A stretch of 64,000 nucleotides of DNA from DASQFQ01 sp963805525 (GTDB taxonomy: Bacteria; Actinomycetota; Thermoleophilia; Solirubrobacterales; Solirubrobacteraceae). Made by a program: the position numbers and the translations under genes. Shown here piece after piece: positions 15,723 through 23,408 of the stretch; the first letter of the stretch is position 1; every line of letters starts with the position of its first letter. The stretch spans positions 806,001 through 870,000 of the forward strand of contig CAWDUT010000006.1 of NCBI GenBank assembly GCA_963805525.1, written 5' to 3'. Below the pieces are notes generated by a model. The model was not told where the DNA came from, searched no databases, and was given only the letters and a program-made list of their open reading frames with translations.

Positions 15723-17779
15723 GCCCCCAACAGGTTATGCACCACCAGGTCGACGAGCTTGATGCCGATGAACGGGGCGATCAGGCCGCCGACGCCGTAG
15801 ATCAGCAGGTTGCGCCGCAGCAGCGCCGTGGCGCCCACCGGCGTGTAATGCACCCCCCGGAGCGCCAGCGGGACGAGCATGGGGATGATCAGCGCGTTGA
15901 ACACGATCGCCGAGACGATCGCGGAGAACGGCGTACCCAGCGCCATGACGTTCAGCTTGTCGAGCGGCCCGTCCGAGCCCGCCGCGGCGTACGTTGAGGC
16001 GAAGATCGCGGGCAGGATCGCGAAGTACTTCGCGATGTCGTTGGCGATCGAGAACGTCGTCAGCGCGCCGCGCGTGATCAGCAGCTGCTTGCCGACCTCG
16101 ACGATCTCGATGAGCTTCGTCGGGTTGGAGTCGAGGTCGACCATGTTGCCGGCCTCGCGTGCCGCCTGGGTGCCGGTGTTCATCGCCACGCCGACGTCGG
16201 CCTGCGCGAGCGCGGGCGCGTCGTTGGTGCCGTCGCCGGTCATCGCCACGAGCCGGCCGCCCTGCTGCTGGTCGCGGATCAGCTCGAGCTTCGCCTCGGG
16301 GGTCGCCTCGGCGAGGAAGTCGTCGACGCCGGACTCCTCCGCGATCTTGGCCGCGGTCAGCGGGTTGTCACCGGTCACCATGATCGTGCGGATGCCCATG
16401 CGCCGGAGGCGCATGAAGCGCTCGGCCATGCCCTCCTTGACGACGTCCTTGAGCTCGATGACGCCGAGCACCTGCGCGTCGCGGGCCACGGCCAGCGGCG
16501 TCGAGCCCTGGCTCGCGACGCGGTCGAGCTCGGATTGCAGCTCGGGCGGCACGCGGCCCCCCTCCTCGCCCACCCAGCGCAGGATCGCGTCGCCCGCGCC
16601 CTTGCGCAGACGGGACCCGTTCAGGTCGACGCCGCTCATGCGCGTCTGCGCCGTGAACGGCACGAAGTGCGCGTGCTGGGCCTCGAGCTCGTGCTCGCGG
16701 ATCCCGTACTGCTTGGCCAGCACGACGATCGAGCGGCCCTCCGGAGTCTCGTCGGCGAGCGAGGCGTACTGCGCCGCCTCGGCCAGTTCGGCCTCCTGCA
16801 CGCCCGGCATCGGGACGAACGCGGCGGCCTGGCGGTTGCCGAGCGTGATCGTGCCGGTCTTGTCGAGCAGAAGCACGTCGACGTCGCCCGAGGCCTCGAC
16901 GGCGCGTCCGGACAGCGCGAGGACGTTGCGTCGCACCAGCCGGTCCATGCCGGCGATCCCGATCGCGCTCAACAGCGCGCCGATCGTCGTGGGGATCAGC
17001 GCGACGAGCAACGCGATCAGGACGGTGATCGAGATGTCGGTGCCGCCGAACAGCGCGAACGGGCGCAGCGTCACGACGACGACCAGGAACATGATCGTGA
17101 GGCCGGCGAGCAGGATCGAGAGGGCGATCTCGTTCGGGGTCTTGCGCCGCTCGGCGCCCTCGACGAGCGCGATCATGCGGTCGATGAAGGACTGGCCCGG
17201 CTCCTGGGTGATCTCGACCACGATGTGGTCGCTGAGGACGCGCGTGCCGCCGGTGACGGCGCTCCGGTCGCCGCCCGCCTCGCGGATGACGGGGGCTGAC
17301 TCGCCGGTGATCGCCGACTCGTCGACCGAGGCGATGCCCTCGATAACGGTGCCGTCGCCGGGGATGACCTCGCCGGTCTCGACCACCACGACATCGCCCT
17401 TGTGCAGCTCGTTGGCCGGCCGCGTGCTGCCGTCCCGCAGCCGCGCGACGGTCTGGGTCCGCATCGCGCGCAGCGTGTCGGCTTGCGCCTTGCCGCGGCC
17501 TTCCGCGATCGCCTCGGCGAGGTTGCCGAACACGACGGTCAGCCACAGCCACGCCGCGACCGTGACCGTGAACCACGCGGGGTCGTTGCCGCCGCCCGGC
17601 GGCGCGCTGCCGAACGCCTGCACGATCCAGATCAGCGTGCAGAGCAGCGCGCCGACCTCGACCACGAACATGACCGGGTTGCGCAGCATGTGCCGCGGAG
17701 CGAGCTTCGTGAGCGACGCGACCAGCGCCCCGCGCATCATGTCGCGCGAGAAGAGCGAGCGCTCAAGACGGTCGGACAT
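15719..17779 (-). CDS. kdpB: potassium-transporting P-type ATPase, catalytic subunit KdpB
   Basis: 686 residues. It is a P-type ATPase with phosphorylation motif DKTGTIT, actuator motif TGESAPV, the hinge TGDGTNDAPALAQADVGVAM and about seven transmembrane helices. It hydrolyses ATP to drive K+ import through KdpA in the high-affinity Kdp complex. It directly abuts kdpC upstream and overlaps the split kdpD gene downstream. Usually kdpB lies between kdpA and kdpC; here it follows kdpC. Confidence 0.95.
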   Translation of the reverse strand: MSDRLERSLFSRDMMRGALVASLTKLAPRHMLRNPVMFVVEVGALLCTLIWIVQAFGSAPPGGGNDPAWFTVTVAAWLWLTVVFGNLAEAIAEGRGKAQADTLRAMRTQTVARLRDGSTRPANELHKGDVVVVETGEVIPGDGTVIEGIASVDESAITGESAPVIREAGGDRSAVTGGTRVLSDHIVVEITQEPGQSFIDRMIALVEGAERRKTPNEIALSILLAGLTIMFLVVVVTLRPFALFGGTDISITVLIALLVALIPTTIGALLSAIGIAGMDRLVRRNVLALSGRAVEASGDVDVLLLDKTGTITLGNRQAAAFVPMPGVQEAELAEAAQYASLADETPEGRSIVVLAKQYGIREHELEAQHAHFVPFTAQTRMSGVDLNGSRLRKGAGDAILRWVGEEGGRVPPELQSELDRVASQGSTPLAVARDAQVLGVIELKDVVKEGMAERFMRLRRMGIRTIMVTGDNPLTAAKIAEESGVDDFLAEATPEAKLELIRDQQQGGRLVAMTGDGTNDAPALAQADVGVAMNTGTQAAREAGNMVDLDSNPTKLIEIVEVGKQLLITRGALTTFSIANDIAKYFAILPAIFASTYAAAGSDGPLDKLNVMALGTPFSAIVSAIVFNALIIPMLVPLALRGVHYTPVGATALLRRNLLIYGVGGLIAPFIGIKLVDLVVHNLLGA

Positions 17780-18361
17780 CTACTTCGCCTCCCGGTCGAG
17801 CGCGAGGTTGGCCTCGAGCACGTTCACGGACTTCGGGCCGGCGAGGCCGAACAGCGGGCGGCTGGAGTGCGCGTCGACGATTTCGAGCACGCGCTTGAGC
17901 GGCAGGTTGCGCTTGCGCGCGACGCGGTTCGCCTGGATGCGGGCGTTGTCGGCTGAGATCTGCGGGTCGACGCCCGAGGCCGAGGTGGTGACCGCGTCGG
18001 CCGGGATCTTGGCAGCGGTGAGGCCCGGGGTGAAGGGCCGCTCGCGCTTCAGGTAGTCGCGCACGTAGCCCTTGAGCTGGTCGGCGAGGTCCTGCTGGTT
18101 CGGGCCCTGGTTGTTGAAGAACGTCCCGGACGGGTTGTACGCCGTGACCGACGGCCGGCTCTGGAAGGAGTCGGCGCGCTTCGAGAAGTCCTGCCCGATC
18201 AGCCGTGAGCCGACCGCCTTGCCGTTGCGCTCGATCACCGAGCCGTCTGCCTTGTTCGGGAACACGACCTGCGACACGCCGGTCATGGCGAGCGGATAGG
18301 CCAGGCCGAGCAGGACCGTGAAGGCGATGGCGGCGACGATGGCGATTCTCAGTTCACGCAT
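17780..18361 (-). CDS. kdpC: Kdp complex subunit KdpC
   Basis: 193 residues. One N-terminal transmembrane helix (IAIVAAIAFTVLLGLAYPLA) is followed by the KdpC extracellular domain: GSRLIGQDF, FQSRPSVTAYNPSGT, VTTSASGVDPQIS, RVARKRNLP, and SRPLFGLAG-PKSVNVLEANL at the end. It stabilises the KdpA-KdpB complex. The gene lies between kdpA (1 bp gap) and kdpB (no gap), giving the order A-C-B. Confidence 0.93.
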   Translation of the reverse strand: MRELRIAIVAAIAFTVLLGLAYPLAMTGVSQVVFPNKADGSVIERNGKAVGSRLIGQDFSKRADSFQSRPSVTAYNPSGTFFNNQGPNQQDLADQLKGYVRDYLKRERPFTPGLTAAKIPADAVTTSASGVDPQISADNARIQANRVARKRNLPLKRVLEIVDAHSSRPLFGLAGPKSVNVLEANLALDREAK

Positions 18362-18362
18362 G

Positions 18363-20084
18363 TCAGAAGAGTTGGTCGGTCATGCCCTGGACCACGGGTC
18401 CGAGCAGCAGGGCGGGGACGAAGGTGAGCAGCGCCACGATCAGGACGACCGCAACGAGGACGACGACGAACGTGCCCGAGTCGGTCCGGAACGTGCCGGC
18501 GCCGGCGGGGGCGACGCGCTTGCCGACCAGCGATCCGGCGACGGCCAGCACGGCCAGCAGCGGCAGGAAGCGGACGCCGATCATGACGAGGCCGCCGAGC
18601 AGGTCGGCGAACGAGATGCCGAACGGCTCGCCCTTCGGCGGCTGCACGAAGCCGGTGTAGCCCGCAAACGCGGAGCCGTTGTTGTTGCCCTGCGACGTGT
18701 AGGCGTAGAGCGTCTCCGAGAAGCCCTGCGGACCGGAGTTGTAGATCGACGCCTTCCCCCACTTCGTCATGGCAAGGGCGGTCCCGGCGAGCACGGCCAT
18801 CGGCACGCCGATCGTGGCGATCACAGTGAGCTTGACCTCGCGCGCCTCGATCTTCTTGCCCAGGAACTCGGGCGTGCGGCCGACCATCAGGCCGGAGATG
18901 AAGACGCCGAGGATGGCGAACAACAGCATCCCGTAGAGGCCGGAGCCGACGCCGCCGAAGATCACCTCGCCCATCTGCATGTTCGCCATCGGGATCGCGC
19001 TGCCGATGCCGGACAGCGACTCCATCGCGCCGTTGACCGAGCCGTTGGACGCAACGGTCGTGGACACCGCCCACAGGGCCGTCGAGGCGATGCCGAACCG
19101 GGACTCCTTGCCCTCCAGGTTCGCGCCGTGGATGCCCGCGGCGTGCATGGCCGGCGTCGGGTCGTTCTCGGCGATCGCGACGATGATCACACCGGCCAGC
19201 CAGACGACGAACATCGCGCTGAAGATCGCCCAGCCCTGGCGGCGGTTGCCGACCATGCGGCCGTAGGTCGCGGTCAGCGCGGCCGGGATCAGCAGGATCG
19301 AGAACATCTCGACGAAGTTGGAGAACCAGGTCGGGTTCTCGAACGGCATCGAGGAGTTGACGTTGAAGAAGCCACCGCCGTTCGTGCCGAGCTGCTTGAT
19401 CGCGACCTGCGAGGCCGCGGGACCGAGCGCGAGCGTCTGCGACCCGCCCGCCAGCGTCTGCAGCTCGGGCCCGCCGGACAGCGTTTGGATCACGCCCTGC
19501 GAAGCGATCAGCAGGCCGACGATCACCGACAGCGGCACGAGGATGTACAGCGTCGTGCGGATCAGGTCGGGGTAGAAGCTGCCGAGCTCGCGGCCGGAGC
19601 GTGCGGCGAGGCCGCGGATGAAGGCGATGAGCACGGCCATGCCGGCCGCCGCTGAGACGAAGTTCTGGACGGCGAGCCCGGCCATTTGCGAGAAGTAGGT
19701 GAGCGTCGTCTCGCCGCCGTAGAACTGCCAGTTCGTGTTGGTGACGAACGACGACGTCGTGTTGAACGACAGGTCCCAGGGACCGGACGAGAGCCCGGCC
19801 GGGTTCCACGGGTGGATCCCTTGTGTGCGCAGGATCAGGTAGAGCAGGCCCCAGAACACGGCGCTGAACACGAGCACCGAGCGCGCATAGGCCTTCCAGT
19901 CCTGGCCGCGCTGCGGGTCGACGCCCAGCACGCGGTAGAGGCCACGCTCCACCGGACCGGCGAGGCGGTCGAGGAATACCGGCTCGAACCGGTACACGCG
20001 CGCCATGTAGGCCCCGAGCGGGGGCGTGAGGACGATGAGGAGCGCTGCGTAGAGCGCGATCTCGATCCAGCCGGCGGCGGTCAT
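18363..20084 (-). CDS. kdpA: Kdp potassium channel-like subunit KdpA
   Basis: 573 residues with about ten transmembrane helices and four selectivity-filter-like loops of the K+ channel superfamily (for example FVTNTNWQFYGGE, LGTNGGGFFNVNSS and NNNGSAFAGYTG). It binds and conducts K+ in the Kdp pump. It is preceded at 1 bp by kdpF and followed at 1 bp by kdpC. Confidence 0.95.
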   Translation of the reverse strand: MTAAGWIEIALYAALLIVLTPPLGAYMARVYRFEPVFLDRLAGPVERGLYRVLGVDPQRGQDWKAYARSVLVFSAVFWGLLYLILRTQGIHPWNPAGLSSGPWDLSFNTTSSFVTNTNWQFYGGETTLTYFSQMAGLAVQNFVSAAAGMAVLIAFIRGLAARSGRELGSFYPDLIRTTLYILVPLSVIVGLLIASQGVIQTLSGGPELQTLAGGSQTLALGPAASQVAIKQLGTNGGGFFNVNSSMPFENPTWFSNFVEMFSILLIPAALTATYGRMVGNRRQGWAIFSAMFVVWLAGVIIVAIAENDPTPAMHAAGIHGANLEGKESRFGIASTALWAVSTTVASNGSVNGAMESLSGIGSAIPMANMQMGEVIFGGVGSGLYGMLLFAILGVFISGLMVGRTPEFLGKKIEAREVKLTVIATIGVPMAVLAGTALAMTKWGKASIYNSGPQGFSETLYAYTSQGNNNGSAFAGYTGFVQPPKGEPFGISFADLLGGLVMIGVRFLPLLAVLAVAGSLVGKRVAPAGAGTFRTDSGTFVVVLVAVVLIVALLTFVPALLLGPVVQGMTDQLF

Positions 20085-20085
20085 G

Positions 20086-20175
20086 TCAGAACCGCTCCGG
20101 GCGCAGGAGCGCGATGAGCAGGTAGGCCAAAAGGGCCAGCGCGACGAGCAGCGCGACGACGTCGGCGAGGCTCAT
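20086..20175 (-). CDS. kdpF: KdpF small membrane subunit
   Basis: A 29-residue single-helix peptide (start MSLADVVALLVALALLAYLL, tail RPERF) whose pattern, with the terminal PERF, is that of KdpF, the lipid-like stabilising peptide of the Kdp complex. Its stop is 1 bp before kdpA and its ATG overlaps the stop of another small membrane protein gene upstream. Confidence 0.85.
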   Translation of the reverse strand: MSLADVVALLVALALLAYLLIALLRPERF

Positions 20176-20291
20176 ACGCGATCGAGGCCTTCCAGCAGCA
20201 GGAACATCGCCGCGAACGCGAGGAGCGCGAACACCAGCGAGGAGACATCCGACAGGGAGTCGAACACGGACGCGAAGACGACGGCGGCCAT
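20172..20291 (-). CDS. 39-residue small membrane protein coupled to kdpF
   Basis: Starts MAAVVFASVFDSLSDV and continues as a single hydrophobic helix ending AAMFLLLEGLDRV. Its stop overlaps the kdpF ATG (ATGA), so the two are co-translated. It is too short for family assignment, but its position at the head of the pump genes suggests an accessory peptide of the Kdp complex or a regulatory micropeptide. Confidence 0.6.
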   Translation of the reverse strand: MAAVVFASVFDSLSDVSSLVFALLAFAAMFLLLEGLDRV

Positions 20292-20293
20292 GG

Positions 20294-20758
20294 CTAGAGC
20301 GCCTCCGCGGCGGCGCGGGCGGCGCGCCGGATGCAGTCGTCGCCGCTGTCGAAGTAGAGCGGCCCTGCGCCGTCGACGAGCAGCAGCCAGGCCTGGGCGA
20401 CGCCGCACGGAGCGGTGGCCTCGACCTCGCGCAGCAGCGTCGCGAGCATCTCGAGCTCGGCGGCGGCCGCCAGGACGGCCTCCCGCCGGAGCGGCGCGGC
20501 GGGGGCGAGGACCGCGGGCGGCTCGGCGGCCGCCTCGACGATGCGGTCGAACCCGATCGCGATGCCCTTGCGGGAGCGCGGCGAGACGAGCCGCTCGGCG
20601 CGGGCGGCCAACGCGGGGGAGCGCCGGGGATCGGCGCCCGCGGCCAGTTGGCGGTCGAGCGCGCCGGGCATCAGGCGTGCGCGCAGGCGCGCGCCGAGCG
20701 GTGCGGGACGGCGGCCGGAGCGCGGGGCGGAGATGGAGATCGATGCCATGGCGGGCAC
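20294..20758 (-). CDS. hypothetical protein in the kdp locus
   Basis: 154 residues with no family recognised (alternative start at the ATG three codons in). The first half is Arg/Ala-rich (GARLRARLMPGALDRQLAAG, then SPALAARAERLVSPRSR). The second half looks like a helical bundle ending in a compact motif GPLYFDSGDDCIRRAARAA. It ends 2 bp before the 39-residue small-protein gene and starts 59 bp after kdpE, so it lies inside the kdp operon. Confidence 0.65.
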   Translation of the reverse strand: MPAMASISISAPRSGRRPAPLGARLRARLMPGALDRQLAAGADPRRSPALAARAERLVSPRSRKGIAIGFDRIVEAAAEPPAVLAPAAPLRREAVLAAAAELEMLATLLREVEATAPCGVAQAWLLLVDGAGPLYFDSGDDCIRRAARAAAEAL

Positions 20759-20817
20759 GCTAGGCCCGCGCTCGTCAAGCCCCCGTGCAGATCCGGTGCG
20801 GCGGCGTCAAGATCGTG

Positions 20818-21504
20818 TCAAGACGCCGCGAAGCGATAGCCGACGCCGGGATCCGTGCGGATGTAGCGCGGCCCGTCGCCGCCCTGCGGCTCGATCTTGC
20901 GCCGCAGGTTGGACATATGGGTGCGCAGCACGTGGGTGTCGTTCGCGTACTCCGGCCCCCACACCTCGACGAGCAGCGAGCGGTGCGTCAGCAGCTTGCC
21001 GCGGGCGCGCACGAGCGCGCGCAGGAGATCGAACTCGATCGGGGTGAGGTGCACCTCCTCGCCCTCGACCCGGACGACGCGCGCCGCGAGGTCGACCTCG
21101 AGGCCGTCCACGGTGACGCCCGGCTCGTCTGGGCCCGCCCCGGCGCGGCGAAGCGCGGCCTCGAGGCGCGCGACGAGCTCGCGCGGGCCGAACGGCTTGG
21201 TCACGTAGTCGTCCGCGCCGGCCTCGAGCGCGCGCACCTTCTCGTCCTCGTCACCGATCGCGGACAGCAGGACGATCGGCATCTGCGTCCACTCGCGCAG
21301 CCGCCGGCACAGCTCGATGCCGTCGCCGTCGGGGAGTACGAGGTCGAGGATCGCGGCGTCGGGCGGGCGGATCGACGCCTTGTCGAGCGCCTCCTCCATC
21401 GTCTCGGCCTGGATCGCCTCGAAGCCGGCCTCGCGGAGCACGATCCTCAGGGCACGCAAGATCTGCGGCTCGTCGTCGCAGACGAGGACGCGGCGACCGC
21501 TCAC
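20818..21504 (-). CDS. kdpE: response regulator KdpE (OmpR family)
   Basis: 228 residues. The receiver domain (VLVCDDEPQILRALRIVL, phospho-acceptor in AILDLVLPDGDG, then GADDYVTKPFG) is followed by an OmpR winged helix (HLTPIEFDLLRALVRARGKL, then TDPGVGYRF). It should activate the kdp pump genes downstream in the same direction. Its start overlaps the end of the histidine-kinase gene by 4 bp. Confidence 0.9.
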   Translation of the reverse strand: MSGRRVLVCDDEPQILRALRIVLREAGFEAIQAETMEEALDKASIRPPDAAILDLVLPDGDGIELCRRLREWTQMPIVLLSAIGDEDEKVRALEAGADDYVTKPFGPRELVARLEAALRRAGAGPDEPGVTVDGLEVDLAARVVRVEGEEVHLTPIEFDLLRALVRARGKLLTHRSLLVEVWGPEYANDTHVLRTHMSNLRRKIEPQGGDGPRYIRTDPGVGYRFAAS

Positions 21505-22949
21505 GCGGTCACCTCCGGCCGCGGCGCGGGCTTGGAAATCGGGAGCTGCACGACGAAGCTCGTGCCCTGACCTGGCAGCGACTCGACGGCGACGGTCCCT
21601 CCGTTGGCTTCCACAAAGCCGCGGACGATGGCGAGGCCCAGCCCCGAACCGGGCCCGCTGCCGTGCGCGCCTGGGGCGCGGTAGAACGGCTCGAAGATTC
21701 GCGCCTGCTCGGAGACCGGGATGCCCGGGCCTCGGTCGACGACACGCACGAGGATGCGGCTCCCGCTCGCCCGCGCGCGTACCGAGACCGGGTGGCCGGC
21801 GCCGTGGCGCAGCGCGTTCTCGAACAGGTTGGCGAACGCCCGCTCGAGCTGAGCGGCGTCGGCGTCGATCAGCGGCAGATCCGGCGCGATCGTGAGCTTG
21901 AGCCGCTCGGGGTCCGCGCGGATGCCCTCTACCGCGGCGCGCAGCACCTCCTCGACCGACGTCCAGTCGCGCCGCGGCTCGGCGGCGCCCGCCTCGAGCC
22001 GCGAGAGGTCGAGCAGCTTGTCGACCAGCAGCGCCAGCCGCTCGCCCTCGGAGTGGATGCTGGCCGCGAGCTCGCGCCGGTCGTCCTCGTCGAGCGACGG
22101 TGAGGCGAGCGCCTCGCCGGCCGCGAGGATGGCGGTCAGCGGGGAGCGCAGGTCGTGGGAGACCGCGCGCAGCACGGCGGTCTTGATCTCGTCGGAGCGC
22201 CGCAGCGCGCTGGTCTCCACCACCTCGTGCGTGAGCTCCTCCCGGTGCAGCGCGGCGACCAGCAGCGTCTCGAGCGCCGGCACGATGCGCCCGGTGAGCG
22301 CCGCCCGGGTGGCGGGTGACGTGTCGCGGGGCGCCACGAGCGCGCCGATCTCGCGGTCGCCGTCGTGGAGCGCGAACGCCATCCGGCGCTCATCCGCCTC
22401 GGCGTGCTCGCCCAGCAGGATCGCGACGGACGGCAGCCCGAACGCGTGGGCGATCCGCTGCGCCGCGGTGCCGAGCGCGGGCCGCGGGTCCGGCGCACCC
22501 AGCAGCAGGCGGGCGAGCTCGGCGCCGAGGTCGGCCTCGCGGCGCCGCTGCTCGGCCTCGAGCGCGCGGCTGCGCGCCAGGTCGGCGACGCTCGACGTCA
22601 CGACCGCGGCGATCAGCAGCACGAACAGCGCGACCCAGTTCTCCCCTTCGGCGATCGTGAAGCGCCCGGTCGGCGGGATGTGGAAGAAGTTGAACGCGAG
22701 CGCCGCGAGGACGCCGGTCGCGAGCCCGAGCCAGACGCCCCACAGCGTCGAGACCAGCAGCACCGCCAGCAGGTAGACGACGCCGAGCGAGACCTTCGGG
22801 GCGACCTCGCCGAGCGGATACAGGAGCGCGGTCGTGAGCGCGACGGTCGAGAGCGCCGTCGCGATGCCGAGGCCGATGCGCGGCCGGGTGGGCGGGAGCA
22901 GCAGGGCCCAGCGACGCGCAGCCATGGATCTGAGGCTACTCGCGCGCAT
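21501..22949 (-). CDS. KdpD C-terminal half: DUF4118 membrane histidine kinase
   Basis: 482 residues (ATG 22925, eight codons in, is an alternative that would avoid overlap with the HIRAN gene). The N-terminal part is the four-helix DUF4118 membrane module found in the middle of KdpD (VYLLAVLLVSTLWGVWLGL, FNFFHIPPTGRFTI). This is followed by a GAF-like region, HisKA (AVSHDLRSPLTAI) and HATPase (NLFENALRHGAG, GSGLGLAIVRGF). The N-terminal KdpD/Usp sensory half is absent and is encoded separately at 14601-15722. It is co-translated with kdpE. Confidence 0.88.
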   Translation of the reverse strand: MRASSLRSMAARRWALLLPPTRPRIGLGIATALSTVALTTALLYPLGEVAPKVSLGVVYLLAVLLVSTLWGVWLGLATGVLAALAFNFFHIPPTGRFTIAEGENWVALFVLLIAAVVTSSVADLARSRALEAEQRRREADLGAELARLLLGAPDPRPALGTAAQRIAHAFGLPSVAILLGEHAEADERRMAFALHDGDREIGALVAPRDTSPATRAALTGRIVPALETLLVAALHREELTHEVVETSALRRSDEIKTAVLRAVSHDLRSPLTAILAAGEALASPSLDEDDRRELAASIHSEGERLALLVDKLLDLSRLEAGAAEPRRDWTSVEEVLRAAVEGIRADPERLKLTIAPDLPLIDADAAQLERAFANLFENALRHGAGHPVSVRARASGSRILVRVVDRGPGIPVSEQARIFEPFYRAPGAHGSGPGSGLGLAIVRGFVEANGGTVAVESLPGQGTSFVVQLPISKPAPRPEVTA

Positions 22950-23406
22950 GCAGCTCGATCGAGGGCGCCGGGGCGAGCAGCATCGTCACGCCGGTACGCG
23001 GGTCGCGCGGCGACGCGCGCTGCTCGCGCAGCACCACCGCCGACCACGGTTGCTGGTCGTCGAGCTCCGGCGCGAGCTCGGCGGCGAGCTCGCGCGGGAC
23101 GAAGCCGATGTGCGCGCCGCCCGCGTGGACGGCGATCGCGTTCGGGTCGTGCGGGTTGTCCGGCTCGCGCACCAGCGTCAGCGGGCGCCCCGGCGCGGCG
23201 GCGCCGGACGCGAGCGCGTCGGCGTGGTGGCGCGCTCCCGCCACGCCGCTGACATAGAGCCCGCGCTCGGCGAGCAGCGGCGCGTCACGGGCGAGGTAGG
23301 ACCCCGACACCGGGTCGACGAGCTGGTAGCCCGACAGCCACACCTCACCGCCGTCGTCGGGGTACCAGTAGCGCTCCGCGAACTCGACAGCCACCACAAC
23401 CGGCAT
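22936..23406 (-). CDS. stand-alone HIRAN domain protein
   Basis: 156 residues from ATG 23406. The C-terminal 100 residues fit a HIRAN domain: VSGVAGARHHADAL, LTLVREPDNPHDPNAIAV, and HIGFVPRELAAELAP. HIRAN domains in larger proteins recognise DNA ends or stalled forks; stand-alone bacterial versions are of unknown role. The first 50 residues (VAVEFAERYWYPDD, WLSGYQLVDP) are unfamiliar. Its stop overlaps or abuts the kdp histidine-kinase start and its start is 2 bp from the divergent metallopeptidase. Confidence 0.75.
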   Translation of the reverse strand: MPVVVAVEFAERYWYPDDGGEVWLSGYQLVDPVSGSYLARDAPLLAERGLYVSGVAGARHHADALASGAAAPGRPLTLVREPDNPHDPNAIAVHAGGAHIGFVPRELAAELAPELDDQQPWSAVVLREQRASPRDPRTGVTMLLAPAPSIELHARE

Positions 23407-23408
23407 CA

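Noticed and set aside
14196..15800. Long open frames antisense to the kdpD N-terminal gene and similar very long frames elsewhere (for example 3006-5141 minus, 5260-8826 plus, 51644-54121 minus)
   Set aside because: They are compositionally biased (Arg/Ala/Gly/His-rich), have no recognisable domains and exactly shadow well-identified genes, as expected at this GC content.
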